Origin: Pollutimonas nitritireducens
GTDB taxonomy: Bacteria; Pseudomonadota; Gammaproteobacteria; Burkholderiales; Burkholderiaceae_B
Length of the DNA: 64,000 bases
Assembly (NCBI RefSeq): GCF_002849615.1
Contig: NZ_PDNV01000004.1
Location: 248,001 to 312,000 of the forward strand
Direction: 5' to 3'
Under the pieces are notes generated by a model. The model did not search any database. It worked only from the letters and a program-made list of their open reading frames with translations, and had not been told where the DNA came from. The position numbers were made by a program, and so were the translations under genes. Below, piece by piece: positions 1 to 7,628 of the stretch; the stretch's first letter is position 1; every line of letters starts with the position of its first letter.

Positions 1-160
1 CGGCATAGCGCTCGAGGTCGACATCCGATTGCGTCGTCAGGGGTGGATTCCTTGCAGTGTTGCTGGCACAGGCGGACAACGCCGCGATCGCAACAGCCGC
101 CGCGATAAGCAGCGGCCATCGCTGTCGGGTTGAACGGGGCACCATCGAGTTTCGGGTCAT
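1..160 (-). CDS. Lipocalin-family outer-membrane lipoprotein (Blc-like), N-terminal part
   Basis: Only the first 53 codons are in the window; the gene runs off the left edge. The start at 160 has an AAGGAGC ribosome site at good spacing; a second in-frame ATG lies at 145. The protein begins with a basic stretch, a hydrophobic segment and a lipobox LSAC, so it should be cleaved and lipidated at the Cys. The mature N-terminus contains VDLERYA, which fits the start of the lipocalin motif (bacterial Blc proteins have xDLxRYxGxWYxIA). Assignment to lipocalin rests on these few residues; lipoprotein status is firmer. Confidence 0.7.
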   Translation of the reverse strand, partial: MTRNSMVPRSTRQRWPLLIAAAVAIAALSACASNTARNPPLTTQSDVDLERYA

Positions 161-232
161 AGGCAGCTCCTTGAAGAAATTAAGACAGCAACGAGTATGC
201 CCGGCTTCAATCATAGCTGCCTGGCCAAAGCG

Positions 233-270
233 GCCACAGTGTTTCGCCCCTGATGCTGGCGCACTGTGGC
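233..270. repeat. 9-bp inverted repeat in the divergent lipocalin/TAXI spacer
   Basis: GCCACAGTG (233-241) is matched exactly by CACTGTGGC (262-270), separated by 20 bases. It lies in the 252-bp spacer between the leftward lipocalin gene and the rightward TAXI receptor gene. It could be an operator pair or a hairpin; no T-run follows, so it is not a good terminator. A weak promoter-like TTGACG lies just downstream at 287, with a poor -10. Confidence 0.35.
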
Positions 271-412
271 TCCCTATAAACGCCAATTGACGTCTACGGC
301 CTTGCAGGTTACACCCGTATCGGAGGCACCCGGTCTGAGCGGGTCGCCTTTATAAAAACGTGTTGCCCATGATGGCGCCACATACCGACAGCTAACGCAG
401 GAGGAGACAAAA

Positions 413-1375
413 ATGAAAATCTCGGTAAAGCGGTTCGCATTGATGCTGTGCCTTCCACTGGTGGCGTTGCAGCCAGCCATGGCGGAAAATATTTCTATCG
501 CCACGGGTGGTACAGGTGGCGTCTATTATCCGATCGGCGGCGGCATTGCTTCCGTGCTTTCAAAAAAAGTACCGGGCATGCAAGCGACGGCAGAGGTCAC
601 GGGCGGTTCGGTCGACAACCTGAAACTCATCGATGGCGACGCGTCGTACATCGGACTTAGCATGTCCGATGCCGCCCAAGACGCGTACAAGGGCGAAAAT
701 AAGTTCAAAGGTCAAAAAGTACCTCTGCGCACACTGATGATTCTCTATCCCAACCGTATGCACGTTGTAACGGTGGAAGGACGTGGCATCAACAGCTTTA
801 CTGACCTCAAGGGCAAACACATTTCAACCGGCGCGCCCGGGAGCGCCACCGAAGTCATGGCGTTCCGCCAGCTCGAGGCGGCCGGTCTGGACAAAGACAA
901 GGACGTAAAGCGGGAGCGCCTCAGCGTGGCCGAGTCGGTCAATGGCGTCAAAGACAACAAAATAGATGCTTTCTTCTGGGTGGGAGGCTTGCCCACTGCC
1001 GCCGTCACAGATCTGGCCAACACACCCGGCACCAAAATCAAGCTGATTGACAACGCCGATCTGGTGCCGAGCATGAACGAGAAATACGGCAATCTGTATA
1101 TTCAGGACGTGATTCCCAAAGCGACCTACCGGGGCATGGACACCGACAACAAACAGGCGACAGTCATGAACATCCTGGTCGGCAGCGAGAAGATGGACGA
1201 CCAGACTGCCTACAACATCGTCAAGACGATCTTTGAAAGCAGGGACGACCTGATCGCGGTGCATAAAGACACCGCCGAGTTCAAGCTTGAAAACCAAAAG
1301 GCCGCGGCGTCGCCCATTCCCTTTCACCCCGGTGCCGTCAAGTATTTCGAAGAACGCGGCGTCAAGCTCAATTAA
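413..1375 (+). CDS. TAXI-family TRAP transporter solute-binding protein
   Basis: 320-residue periplasmic receptor for a TRAP transporter of the TAXI (TRAP-associated extracytoplasmic immunogenic) type. Residues 1-24 form a signal peptide ending in AMA. The mature protein starts with ISIATGGTGGVYYPIGGGI, the family hallmark, and continues with GSVDNLKLI and GAPGSATEVMA. TAXI receptors commonly bind small carboxylates or glutamate-like ligands; the substrate here cannot be read from sequence. The start is preceded by GGAGGAGAC. The fused permease gene follows after 108 bp containing a hairpin, so the two genes form one transporter with possible differential expression. Confidence 0.93.
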   Translation: MKISVKRFALMLCLPLVALQPAMAENISIATGGTGGVYYPIGGGIASVLSKKVPGMQATAEVTGGSVDNLKLIDGDASYIGLSMSDAAQDAYKGENKFKGQKVPLRTLMILYPNRMHVVTVEGRGINSFTDLKGKHISTGAPGSATEVMAFRQLEAAGLDKDKDVKRERLSVAESVNGVKDNKIDAFFWVGGLPTAAVTDLANTPGTKIKLIDNADLVPSMNEKYGNLYIQDVIPKATYRGMDTDNKQATVMNILVGSEKMDDQTAYNIVKTIFESRDDLIAVHKDTAEFKLENQKAAASPIPFHPGAVKYFEERGVKLN

Positions 1376-1388
1376 CCGCAGCGCACCG

Positions 1389-1418
1389 CCCCAGCTGATG
1401 CATCAGCTGGGGTTTTTT
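1389..1418 (+). terminator. Perfect palindrome plus T-run between receptor and permease genes
   Basis: CCCCAGCTGATG (1389-1400) is followed directly by its exact reverse complement (1401-1412) and then TTTTTT (1413-1418). As RNA this gives a stem of about 10 bp with a TGCA loop and a U-run, a textbook intrinsic terminator. It sits inside a transporter operon, 14 bp after the receptor stop codon and 65 bp before the permease start. It therefore probably acts as a partial terminator that keeps receptor mRNA in excess of permease mRNA. Confidence 0.8.
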
Positions 1419-1483
1419 GTTTGCCCCGCCCCTGCGGACGACGACGGCACACAGATGCCGAACCACACTTATGAGACTCCACC

Positions 1484-3535
1484 ATGAGCGATATCGTTGA
1501 ATCGAAACCGGACATCGCAGTAAGCAAAGAAGCGTTGCTGAAGGCCGAACAATACATCGAAGAAGAAGAAGGCGCGGCCAACCATCTGGAGGGTTGGCTG
1601 GGCGTGTTCCTGTCCACTGTCGCGGTCGTGATGTCCCTGTTTCATATGTTTGCCGCGTATGCCATTGTTCCAACCCAAACGTTGCGCCCGGTGCATGTGG
1701 GTTTTGTCCTGTTTTTGTCATTTTTGCTGTTTCCGGTCAGCAAGCGTTTCCGGCACCGCATCATGTGGTGGGACTGGCTGGTATCACTACTGTCGATTGC
1801 CATTGTCGTGTACCTGATACTCGGCGGCGACGACTTCACCGACCGCAACACCCGACCTGATCCGTGGGATATTTTCTTCGGCGTGGCGCTGATCCTGCTG
1901 GTGCTCGAAGGTATGCGGCGCACCATCGGATGGATTCTGCCTGTCATATCGATCTGTTTTCTGCTTTATGCATTCCTGGGTGCCTACCTGCCCTCACCCT
2001 GGACACATAAAGGCTATGAAATCGGCCGGGTCGTCGGTTTTATGTACATGTCACTGGAAGGCATATACGGCGTCGCGGTCGACGTATCGTCGTCGTTGAT
2101 CATACTGTTCACCATTTTCGGAGCCTTCCTGCAATTCTCGGGCGCGGGGAAGTTTTATATTGATTTTTCCTTTTCTGCCATGGGAGGCAAGCCCGCCGGC
2201 GCCGGGCGGACCGTCGTGCTGTCGTCCTTCTTGCTTGGCGGACCGTCGGGCTCAGGCGTGGCAACCACGGTTACGCTGGGCACCGTGGCCTGGCCCATGC
2301 TCTCCAAGGTCGGCTACGAACGCAACGCCGCTGGTGGCCTGCTGGCCGCCGGCGGCCTGGGCGCCATCATTTCACCTCCCGTCATGGGCGCCGCAGCGTT
2401 CATCATTGCCGAGTTCTTGAAGATATCCTACCTGGATGTGCTGCTGATGGCAGTCATACCGACCACCCTGTTTTATCTTGCCCTATTTCTCATGGTCGAA
2501 ATCGATGTACGCAAATACGGCATGGGGCAGACGATATTCAAAAAAGTGGACACCGTATGGAATTTGACACGCCACTACTGGTTCCACTTCCTGTCGCTGA
2601 TTTCCATCATCGTCTTCATGATGTGGGGCTTTTCGCCGGTGCTTTCGGTATTCTGGGCCACCGTTGTGTCCTTCCTGACCAGTTTCCTGCGTCGAGACAC
2701 AGCAATGATTTCCTATGATCTGTTCCAGGGCAAAGGGTCCATCTCACACCATTTTTTCCAGTCGCCGCTGATTCAGGCCCTGCGCGCAGGTTCGGTTGGA
2801 ATGCTCGGCGTGGGTGCCACCTGCGCTGGCGCAGGAATTATCGTTGGCGTGGTCACCTTGACAGGTCTGGGGCTGAAGTTCAGTGGCATCGTGATCGACT
2901 ATGCGGGGGGTTCCCTCCTGCTTACCGCCATATACACCGCGTTGGTGGTATGGGTCATTGGCCTTGCTGTACCGGTGACGGCGTCGTACATCATCTGCGC
3001 GGTCATTACTGCGCCGGCCTTGATCAAACTGGGCGTGCCGGATTTTGCCGCCCACATGTTCATTTTCTACTATGCCGTGCTGTCCGAAGTGTCGCCGCCG
3101 ACGGCATTATCGCCTTTTGCCGCTTCCGCCATCACCGGAGGCGATCCATACAAAACCACCATGCAGTGCTGGAAGTACACCATACCCGCATTCCTGGTGC
3201 CCTTCGTTTTCGTGCTTGATCCCAGCGGCCAGGCCTTGCTGCTCATGGGTTCTACAGATGCGTTGGCCATGGCCAATCCCTGGGAAATAGCAAGGGTCAC
3301 CCTCACCGCCGCTGCAGGTATTTTTGCCCTCGCCGTGGGGTTCCAGGGGTGGTTGCTGGTGCGCGCCACCGCGGTCGAGCGTACGTTCCTGATCGCCGCC
3401 GGATTTGCGCTGGTCTATCCGGGTCCCGTGTCCAACCTTGCGGGGGCTGCGCTGATAATCATTGCGCTGGCCTCCCATTGGCGTCGCGGCTGGAAACACC
3501 GGCCCCTGCAAGGCGAAAGAGCCAACTCCGGATGA
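1484..3535 (+). CDS. TRAP transporter fused permease (TAXI type, DctQM fusion)
   Basis: 683-residue inner-membrane protein. An acidic N-terminal region (residues 1-40) precedes a small-subunit-like set of four membrane segments and then the large DctM-like module, recognisable from GGPSGSGVATTVTLGTVAWPML and AGGLGAIISPPVMGAAAF in the middle, and PVTASYIICAVITAPAL and the SEVSPPTALSPFAAS loop towards the end. Fused small and large subunits are normal for TAXI-type TRAP systems, and the length is typical. It should use an ion gradient to import the ligand delivered by the receptor encoded just upstream. The start lies 108 bp after the receptor stop and has only a weak ribosome site. Confidence 0.93.
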   Translation: MSDIVESKPDIAVSKEALLKAEQYIEEEEGAANHLEGWLGVFLSTVAVVMSLFHMFAAYAIVPTQTLRPVHVGFVLFLSFLLFPVSKRFRHRIMWWDWLVSLLSIAIVVYLILGGDDFTDRNTRPDPWDIFFGVALILLVLEGMRRTIGWILPVISICFLLYAFLGAYLPSPWTHKGYEIGRVVGFMYMSLEGIYGVAVDVSSSLIILFTIFGAFLQFSGAGKFYIDFSFSAMGGKPAGAGRTVVLSSFLLGGPSGSGVATTVTLGTVAWPMLSKVGYERNAAGGLLAAGGLGAIISPPVMGAAAFIIAEFLKISYLDVLLMAVIPTTLFYLALFLMVEIDVRKYGMGQTIFKKVDTVWNLTRHYWFHFLSLISIIVFMMWGFSPVLSVFWATVVSFLTSFLRRDTAMISYDLFQGKGSISHHFFQSPLIQALRAGSVGMLGVGATCAGAGIIVGVVTLTGLGLKFSGIVIDYAGGSLLLTAIYTALVVWVIGLAVPVTASYIICAVITAPALIKLGVPDFAAHMFIFYYAVLSEVSPPTALSPFAASAITGGDPYKTTMQCWKYTIPAFLVPFVFVLDPSGQALLLMGSTDALAMANPWEIARVTLTAAAGIFALAVGFQGWLLVRATAVERTFLIAAGFALVYPGPVSNLAGAALIIIALASHWRRGWKHRPLQGERANSG

Positions 3536-3589
3536 GCCCATGAGAAGTCCGCGTTACACTGATCCTCTTAATTTGCGGGACATCGCCGT

Positions 3590-4216
3590 ATGCCTTCTCC
3601 CTTTCGCTCCGCATCCTTGCTCCATCACCGTAAGCCGGGCGTGCGCCGGACGGCAAAAGCGCCGCCCGCCGAACCACGACTGCTGTTGCTCAACAAGCCA
3701 TTCGGCGTTTTGACGCAGTTCAGCGACGAAGCCGGCCGTGCAACGCTCAAGGACTTCGTGAACGTCCCCGACGTTTACCCTGCGGGGCGTCTGGACCGGG
3801 ATAGCGAAGGTTTACTGCTACTGACCAACGACGGCCGCCTGCAGGCACGCATCACCGATCCAAAAAGCAAAATGGCGAAAACGTATTGGGTGCAGGTAGA
3901 GGGCGAGCCCGATGCGCGGCAGTTGCAAGGTTTGCGGGATGGGGTCGAATTGAATGACGGACTTACCATGCCTGCACGGGCCAGGCTGCTGGACCCGCCC
4001 CAATTGTGGGAACGCGATCCACCGGTGCGTTTCCGCAAGAACCTCCCCACAACCTGGCTCGAGCTGATCATCCAGGAAGGCCGCAATCGCCAAGTGCGGC
4101 GCATGACAGCCGCCGTCAACCTGCCGACCCTGCGCCTGGTAAGGGTGCAGGTCGGCCCTTGGTCGCTGGATGGCCTGCAGCCAGGACAATGGCGGGAGCT
4201 CCCGCCCGTTCTCTAG
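3590..4216 (+). CDS. rluE: 23S rRNA pseudouridine synthase, RluE type
   Basis: 208 residues. It should isomerise one uridine of 23S rRNA (U2457 in E. coli RluE) to pseudouridine. Visible motifs: [15 protein letters not shown] near residue 30, the catalytic loop [18 protein letters not shown] with the conserved Asp, YWVQVEG, and the C-terminal [22 protein letters not shown] typical of the RsuA/RluB/RluE group. There is no S4 domain, only a short basic N-terminus, as in RluE. It lies 54 bp after the permease gene but is functionally unrelated. No terminator is visible in the 133 bp before the converging DJ-1 gene. Confidence 0.9.
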   Translation: MPSPFRSASLLHHRKPGVRRTAKAPPAEPRLLLLNKPFGVLTQFSDEAGRATLKDFVNVPDVYPAGRLDRDSEGLLLLTNDGRLQARITDPKSKMAKTYWVQVEGEPDARQLQGLRDGVELNDGLTMPARARLLDPPQLWERDPPVRFRKNLPTTWLELIIQEGRNRQVRRMTAAVNLPTLRLVRVQVGPWSLDGLQPGQWRELPPVL

Positions 4217-4349
4217 GCTGTCCCGTTATAAAAAACCTATCCATCTGCCCGCCAGCACTGCCCCAAGCCAGATAAGCAGCGATGCGGCGGCATGCGCCCG
4301 TACTGCCCACAGAGTTGGCATGTCCGCGCGCCTTCTTTTGGCTACGCGC

Positions 4350-5036
4350 TTATCTTCCTTTGCGCAACTGATTCAGCAAGGCCTCTGCTGTCGCACCGGA
4401 CGAAGCGGGGTTCTGGCCAGTGATAAGCAGTCCATCCACGACAACATGCGGCTCCCAGTCCGCCACCTTGGAGTAATTGCCTCCGCTGGCCTTCAACATA
4501 TCTTCAACCAGGAAAGGCACAACCTTGGTCAGGCCGACAGCCTCTTCTTCGGTATTGGTAAAACCCGTCACGTTTTTGCCTTGTACCACCGCGCCGCCAT
4601 CGTGCGTCTTGACGTGACGCAGCACGCCTGGTGCGTGACAGACTGCTGCGACGGGCTTCCCGCCGGCTAGCGCCGACTGGATGATGCCTATGGAAAAGGC
4701 GTTTTCAGCCAGGTCCCACAGAGGCCCGTGGCCACCAGGATAGAAGACGGCATCGAAATCGGAGGCCGCAATACCGGATAACTTGGCGGTATGAGCCAGC
4801 GCGGCTTGCGCTTCGGTGTCAGCCTTGAAGCGACGTGTGGAGTCGGTTTGCGCCGCCGGTTCGTCGCTGGACGGATCTATGGGAGGCTGCCCCCCCAGCG
4901 GCGACGCGATTGTGATATCGGCGCCGGCGTCTTTGAAAACGTAGTACGGCGTTGCGAACTCTTCGAGCCAGAACCCTGTCTGGCGGCCGGTAGCGCCCAG
5001 CTTGGAATGCGAAGTAAGCACCATCAGTATCTTCAT
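4350..5036 (-). CDS. DJ-1/PfpI-family protein (class I glutamine-amidotransferase-like, Hsp31-like)
   Basis: 228 residues. The nucleophile elbow AVCHAPG carries the Cys-His pair, and YPGGHGPLWDL and TGQNPASS match the Hsp31/HchA-like branch of the DJ-1 superfamily. Members act as glyoxalase III, deglycase-type or chaperone-like enzymes; which applies here is not decidable. The start at 5036 was chosen because AGGAGGT lies just upstream and the protein then opens MKILMVLTSH, the first beta strand of the fold; an upstream ATG at 5078 lacks these features. It is transcribed divergently from the sigma-54 activator gene. Confidence 0.88.
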   Translation of the reverse strand: MKILMVLTSHSKLGATGRQTGFWLEEFATPYYVFKDAGADITIASPLGGQPPIDPSSDEPAAQTDSTRRFKADTEAQAALAHTAKLSGIAASDFDAVFYPGGHGPLWDLAENAFSIGIIQSALAGGKPVAAVCHAPGVLRHVKTHDGGAVVQGKNVTGFTNTEEEAVGLTKVVPFLVEDMLKASGGNYSKVADWEPHVVVDGLLITGQNPASSGATAEALLNQLRKGR

Positions 5037-5197
5037 CTTGACCTCCTGAACACTGCCTGCATTATCGTCAAACAACACTGCATCATAGATCGAAACCCGA
5101 TGCCAGCAATAGCATCAGTTTGGTAACAAGGCGCGCTACACTCAAGATAGCGAAGTCCTCAATTTCCCAAATTCACTGATCATCCCGGACGCCCTGC

Positions 5198-6196
5198 ATG
5201 GCCCGCCACCCCACACCGCCCCCGGTCGCCTTCCAAACCATACTGGGCGACCACCCATCCGTCGTCCAATTGCGGGATCTTGTGGGACGTGTGGCACGCA
5301 GCAAGGCCGGCATCGTCCTGATTTATGGCGAGACGGGCACCGGCAAGGGCTTGGTCGCACGGACCTTGCATGCCCAGTCAGACCGGGCCAAGAACAACTT
5401 CACCGAAATCAACTGCGCGGCAATTCCAGGCAATCTGCTGGAATCCGAACTTTTTGGCCACGAACGCGGCGCGTTTACGGGTGCTGTGGAGCGGAAAATC
5501 GGCCTGCTGGAGATCGCCAGCGGCGGCAGCGTTTTCCTTGATGAGATTCGAGAACTGGATCCAGTCATGCAGGCCAAGCTGCTCACTCTACTGGACACCC
5601 GCGGTTTTCGGCGTATCGGATCAGTTCAAGAACTTTCCACCAATGCCCGGTTTATCGCGGCAACCAACAAGATACTGCTCAATGAAGTGACCGCGGGAAA
5701 ATTCCGCGACGATCTCTATTATCGTTTGCAGGTCGTATCGATAAACATTCCTCCGCTACGCGACCGGGGCGACGACGTGCAGCTGCTGGCAGATCGACTC
5801 CTGGAGAAGTACAACGTTCAACACGAGAGCCACTTCAACCAGATCGATCCTGCGGTACGGGAGATATTCCGTCAGTACAGATGGCCAGGAAACGTGCGCG
5901 AACTCGGTAATCTTCTAGAACGCATCTGCATTCTGGAGGAAGGTGAACGCATCGAAGAAAAACACTTGCCCGCGCGCATCGTGCGTGAGGTCCTCAAACA
6001 CCCTAACGACACGTCCGGATCAACCACCCCCAGCGATTACTTCGAGCAGACGAAACAATTTCAGAAAGCCCTGCTCGACGCTGCGCTGCAGCGTAGCCGC
6101 GGAAATGTGACCCAAGCTGCCGACCAATTGGGAATATCCCGCCATGCCCTGCGGCATCAGCTTGCCAAACTGGACATGGCACAAAGCAAGAATTGA
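5198..6196 (+). CDS. Sigma-54-dependent transcriptional activator without a sensor domain
   Basis: 332 residues. An AAA+ sigma-54 activation domain begins almost at the N-terminus: Walker A GETGTGKG (44-51), the sigma-54 contact loop GAFTGA (91-96), Walker B SVFLDE (111-116), then YYRLQVVSINIPPLRDR and the WPGNVREL module near 230-240. A Fis-type helix-turn-helix follows at about 300-325 (GNVTQAADQLGISRHALRHQL). There is no N-terminal receiver, PAS, GAF or ligand domain, as in PspF or HrpR/S. The converging AtuA operon ends 43 bp beyond its stop codon and has a clear -24/-12 promoter, so it is the obvious target (inference). Control is probably by a partner protein or by its own expression level. 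Confidence 0.9.
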   Translation: MARHPTPPPVAFQTILGDHPSVVQLRDLVGRVARSKAGIVLIYGETGTGKGLVARTLHAQSDRAKNNFTEINCAAIPGNLLESELFGHERGAFTGAVERKIGLLEIASGGSVFLDEIRELDPVMQAKLLTLLDTRGFRRIGSVQELSTNARFIAATNKILLNEVTAGKFRDDLYYRLQVVSINIPPLRDRGDDVQLLADRLLEKYNVQHESHFNQIDPAVREIFRQYRWPGNVRELGNLLERICILEEGERIEEKHLPARIVREVLKHPNDTSGSTTPSDYFEQTKQFQKALLDAALQRSRGNVTQAADQLGISRHALRHQLAKLDMAQSKN

Positions 6197-6239
6197 ATCA
6201 GCGGGAAACACTTGTGTAACGGCCTATTTTCACCCGCGT

Positions 6240-7208
6240 TCAGTTCGCCGTGATGCCGTGCTGGCTTGCCAATGCCTTCCAGCGACCAAGATCCTGTACT
6301 ACACGGCTGGCGAACTCAGCACTGCTCATGTCCGACGGTACGGTGCCGTCCATATCCAGCAAAGCCGTCAACTGGCGGGACCTGGAAATTTCAACCAGGG
6401 AACGGTTCAACACCTTTACCAGGTCTTCCGGCGTGCCGGCAGGCGCAAATACACCGACCCAAATATCAACATCGTAGCCTGGCACCGTCTGGGCCGCGGG
6501 TGGCAACTGTGGAAATGCTTGGTGCTTACCAGGGGCCGTGGTGGCTACCAATCTCACCTTGCCGGTGGGCAATAGTGAGGCCATGGAACTGTAGTTCGCC
6601 AGCATGAAGTCGATACGGCCGCCGGCCAAGTCCGCGGCGGCATTGGCCGAGCCTTTATAGGGCACATGGGTGATATCGACTTTTGCCGCGTCATTCAGCA
6701 AGGTACTGGCCAAATGCGCCAAAGATCCTACCCCAGCGGAACCATAGTTCAGTGTCTTGGGGTGGGCGCGCGCTGCCTCGAGCAACTCGCCAAGCGATTG
6801 ATAAGGCTTTTCAGATGAAACGGCAACGACCAGGGGGCCTTGGCCGATCATTGCGATGGGTACGAAGCTTTTTATAGCGTCATAGGGCAGGGTCGGTTGC
6901 GTTGCTGCCGACGTGACAAACGTTGATGAATTCAATAAAAGTACCGAGCCATCTTTCGCCGCCTTTGCGACGTAATCCGAGCCTATGACACCGGCTGCGC
7001 CAGCGCGGTTTTCAACAATAACGCTGGTCTTCAATTTCTCACCCAATTGCGGGGCAATTACGCGCGCAATGGAATCATTGCTGGCACCGGCCGAGAACGG
7101 CACAATAATCTTGATCTGCTTGGGAACGGGTGTCGCGGCATGGCTGGATGCGGCAAGCAGAAGCACGTAGCAAACAGCAAAAGTCGTTTTGCACATGAGT
7201 TTTTTCAT
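6240..7208 (-). CDS. Bug/TctC-family tripartite tricarboxylate receptor
   Basis: 322-residue periplasmic binding protein. Signal peptide MKKLMCKTTFAVCYVLLLAASSHA; mature part with IKIIVPFSAGASNDSIARVIAPQL, VENRAGAAGVIGSDYVAKA and the HVPYKGSANAAADLAGG loop of the family. Bug proteins bind organic acids or their amides, and many are orphans with no TctAB membrane partner, as here. The start at 7208 has GGAAG upstream; an ATG at 7223 has no ribosome site. It is the last gene of the AtuA-DUF4387-Bug operon, 82 bp after the DUF4387 gene, so its ligand is probably the substrate of that pathway. Confidence 0.92.
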   Translation of the reverse strand: MKKLMCKTTFAVCYVLLLAASSHAATPVPKQIKIIVPFSAGASNDSIARVIAPQLGEKLKTSVIVENRAGAAGVIGSDYVAKAAKDGSVLLLNSSTFVTSAATQPTLPYDAIKSFVPIAMIGQGPLVVAVSSEKPYQSLGELLEAARAHPKTLNYGSAGVGSLAHLASTLLNDAAKVDITHVPYKGSANAAADLAGGRIDFMLANYSSMASLLPTGKVRLVATTAPGKHQAFPQLPPAAQTVPGYDVDIWVGVFAPAGTPEDLVKVLNRSLVEISRSRQLTALLDMDGTVPSDMSSAEFASRVVQDLGRWKALASQHGITAN

Positions 7209-7290
7209 CAAGTCACTTCCCATTTGTTTGATTGTTTGAATGAGCGTCAATTTCAGTAGCGCGCCGCGTAGCGCTGCGGCGCGTACCTTG

Positions 7291-7617
7291 TCAATCCTGC
7301 AGGTTGACCGGCAACTCCAACAGAGGCGCATACTGCTGTGCGCCGAAAATATCTCCATCACCTGCGGAGCCGCTAGGCCTTAGACGATAGATCGTGAATT
7401 TGATGGCAAGTCCGGGATCGTATTCGACAAAATCCGAGATACGTTCGGCGGAAATATCGTACAAATGGCAAATTGTTTCGCGCGTCAACGCCTTCGAGGC
7501 TTTGACCGACTGATACGTTTGCGGGTCACGGAATATGATATCGAAAGTAATCTTGTTCACACCAGCATTCTTGCTGCGTATGGTCTTGGCGAGTTCATTC
7601 AGTTTATGTGTTGTCAT
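7291..7617 (-). CDS. DUF4387 family protein
   Basis: 108-residue cytoplasmic protein. It opens MTTHKLNELAKTIRSKNAGVNKITFDIIFRD, matching the conserved N-terminus of DUF4387 proteins (LxxLAKxIRSKNAGPF). The biochemical role is unknown. DUF4387 genes are regularly found directly after AtuA/DUF1446 genes, as here. The start at 7617 has GGAG at good spacing and lies 12 bases beyond the end of the AtuA gene; an ATG at 7632 overlapping the AtuA stop codon (ATGA) is the alternative. It probably forms a complex or a consecutive step with AtuA (inference). Confidence 0.85.
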   Translation of the reverse strand: MTTHKLNELAKTIRSKNAGVNKITFDIIFRDPQTYQSVKASKALTRETICHLYDISAERISDFVEYDPGLAIKFTIYRLRPSGSAGDGDIFGAQQYAPLLELPVNLQD

Positions 7618-7628
7618 GGCGCGCTCCG

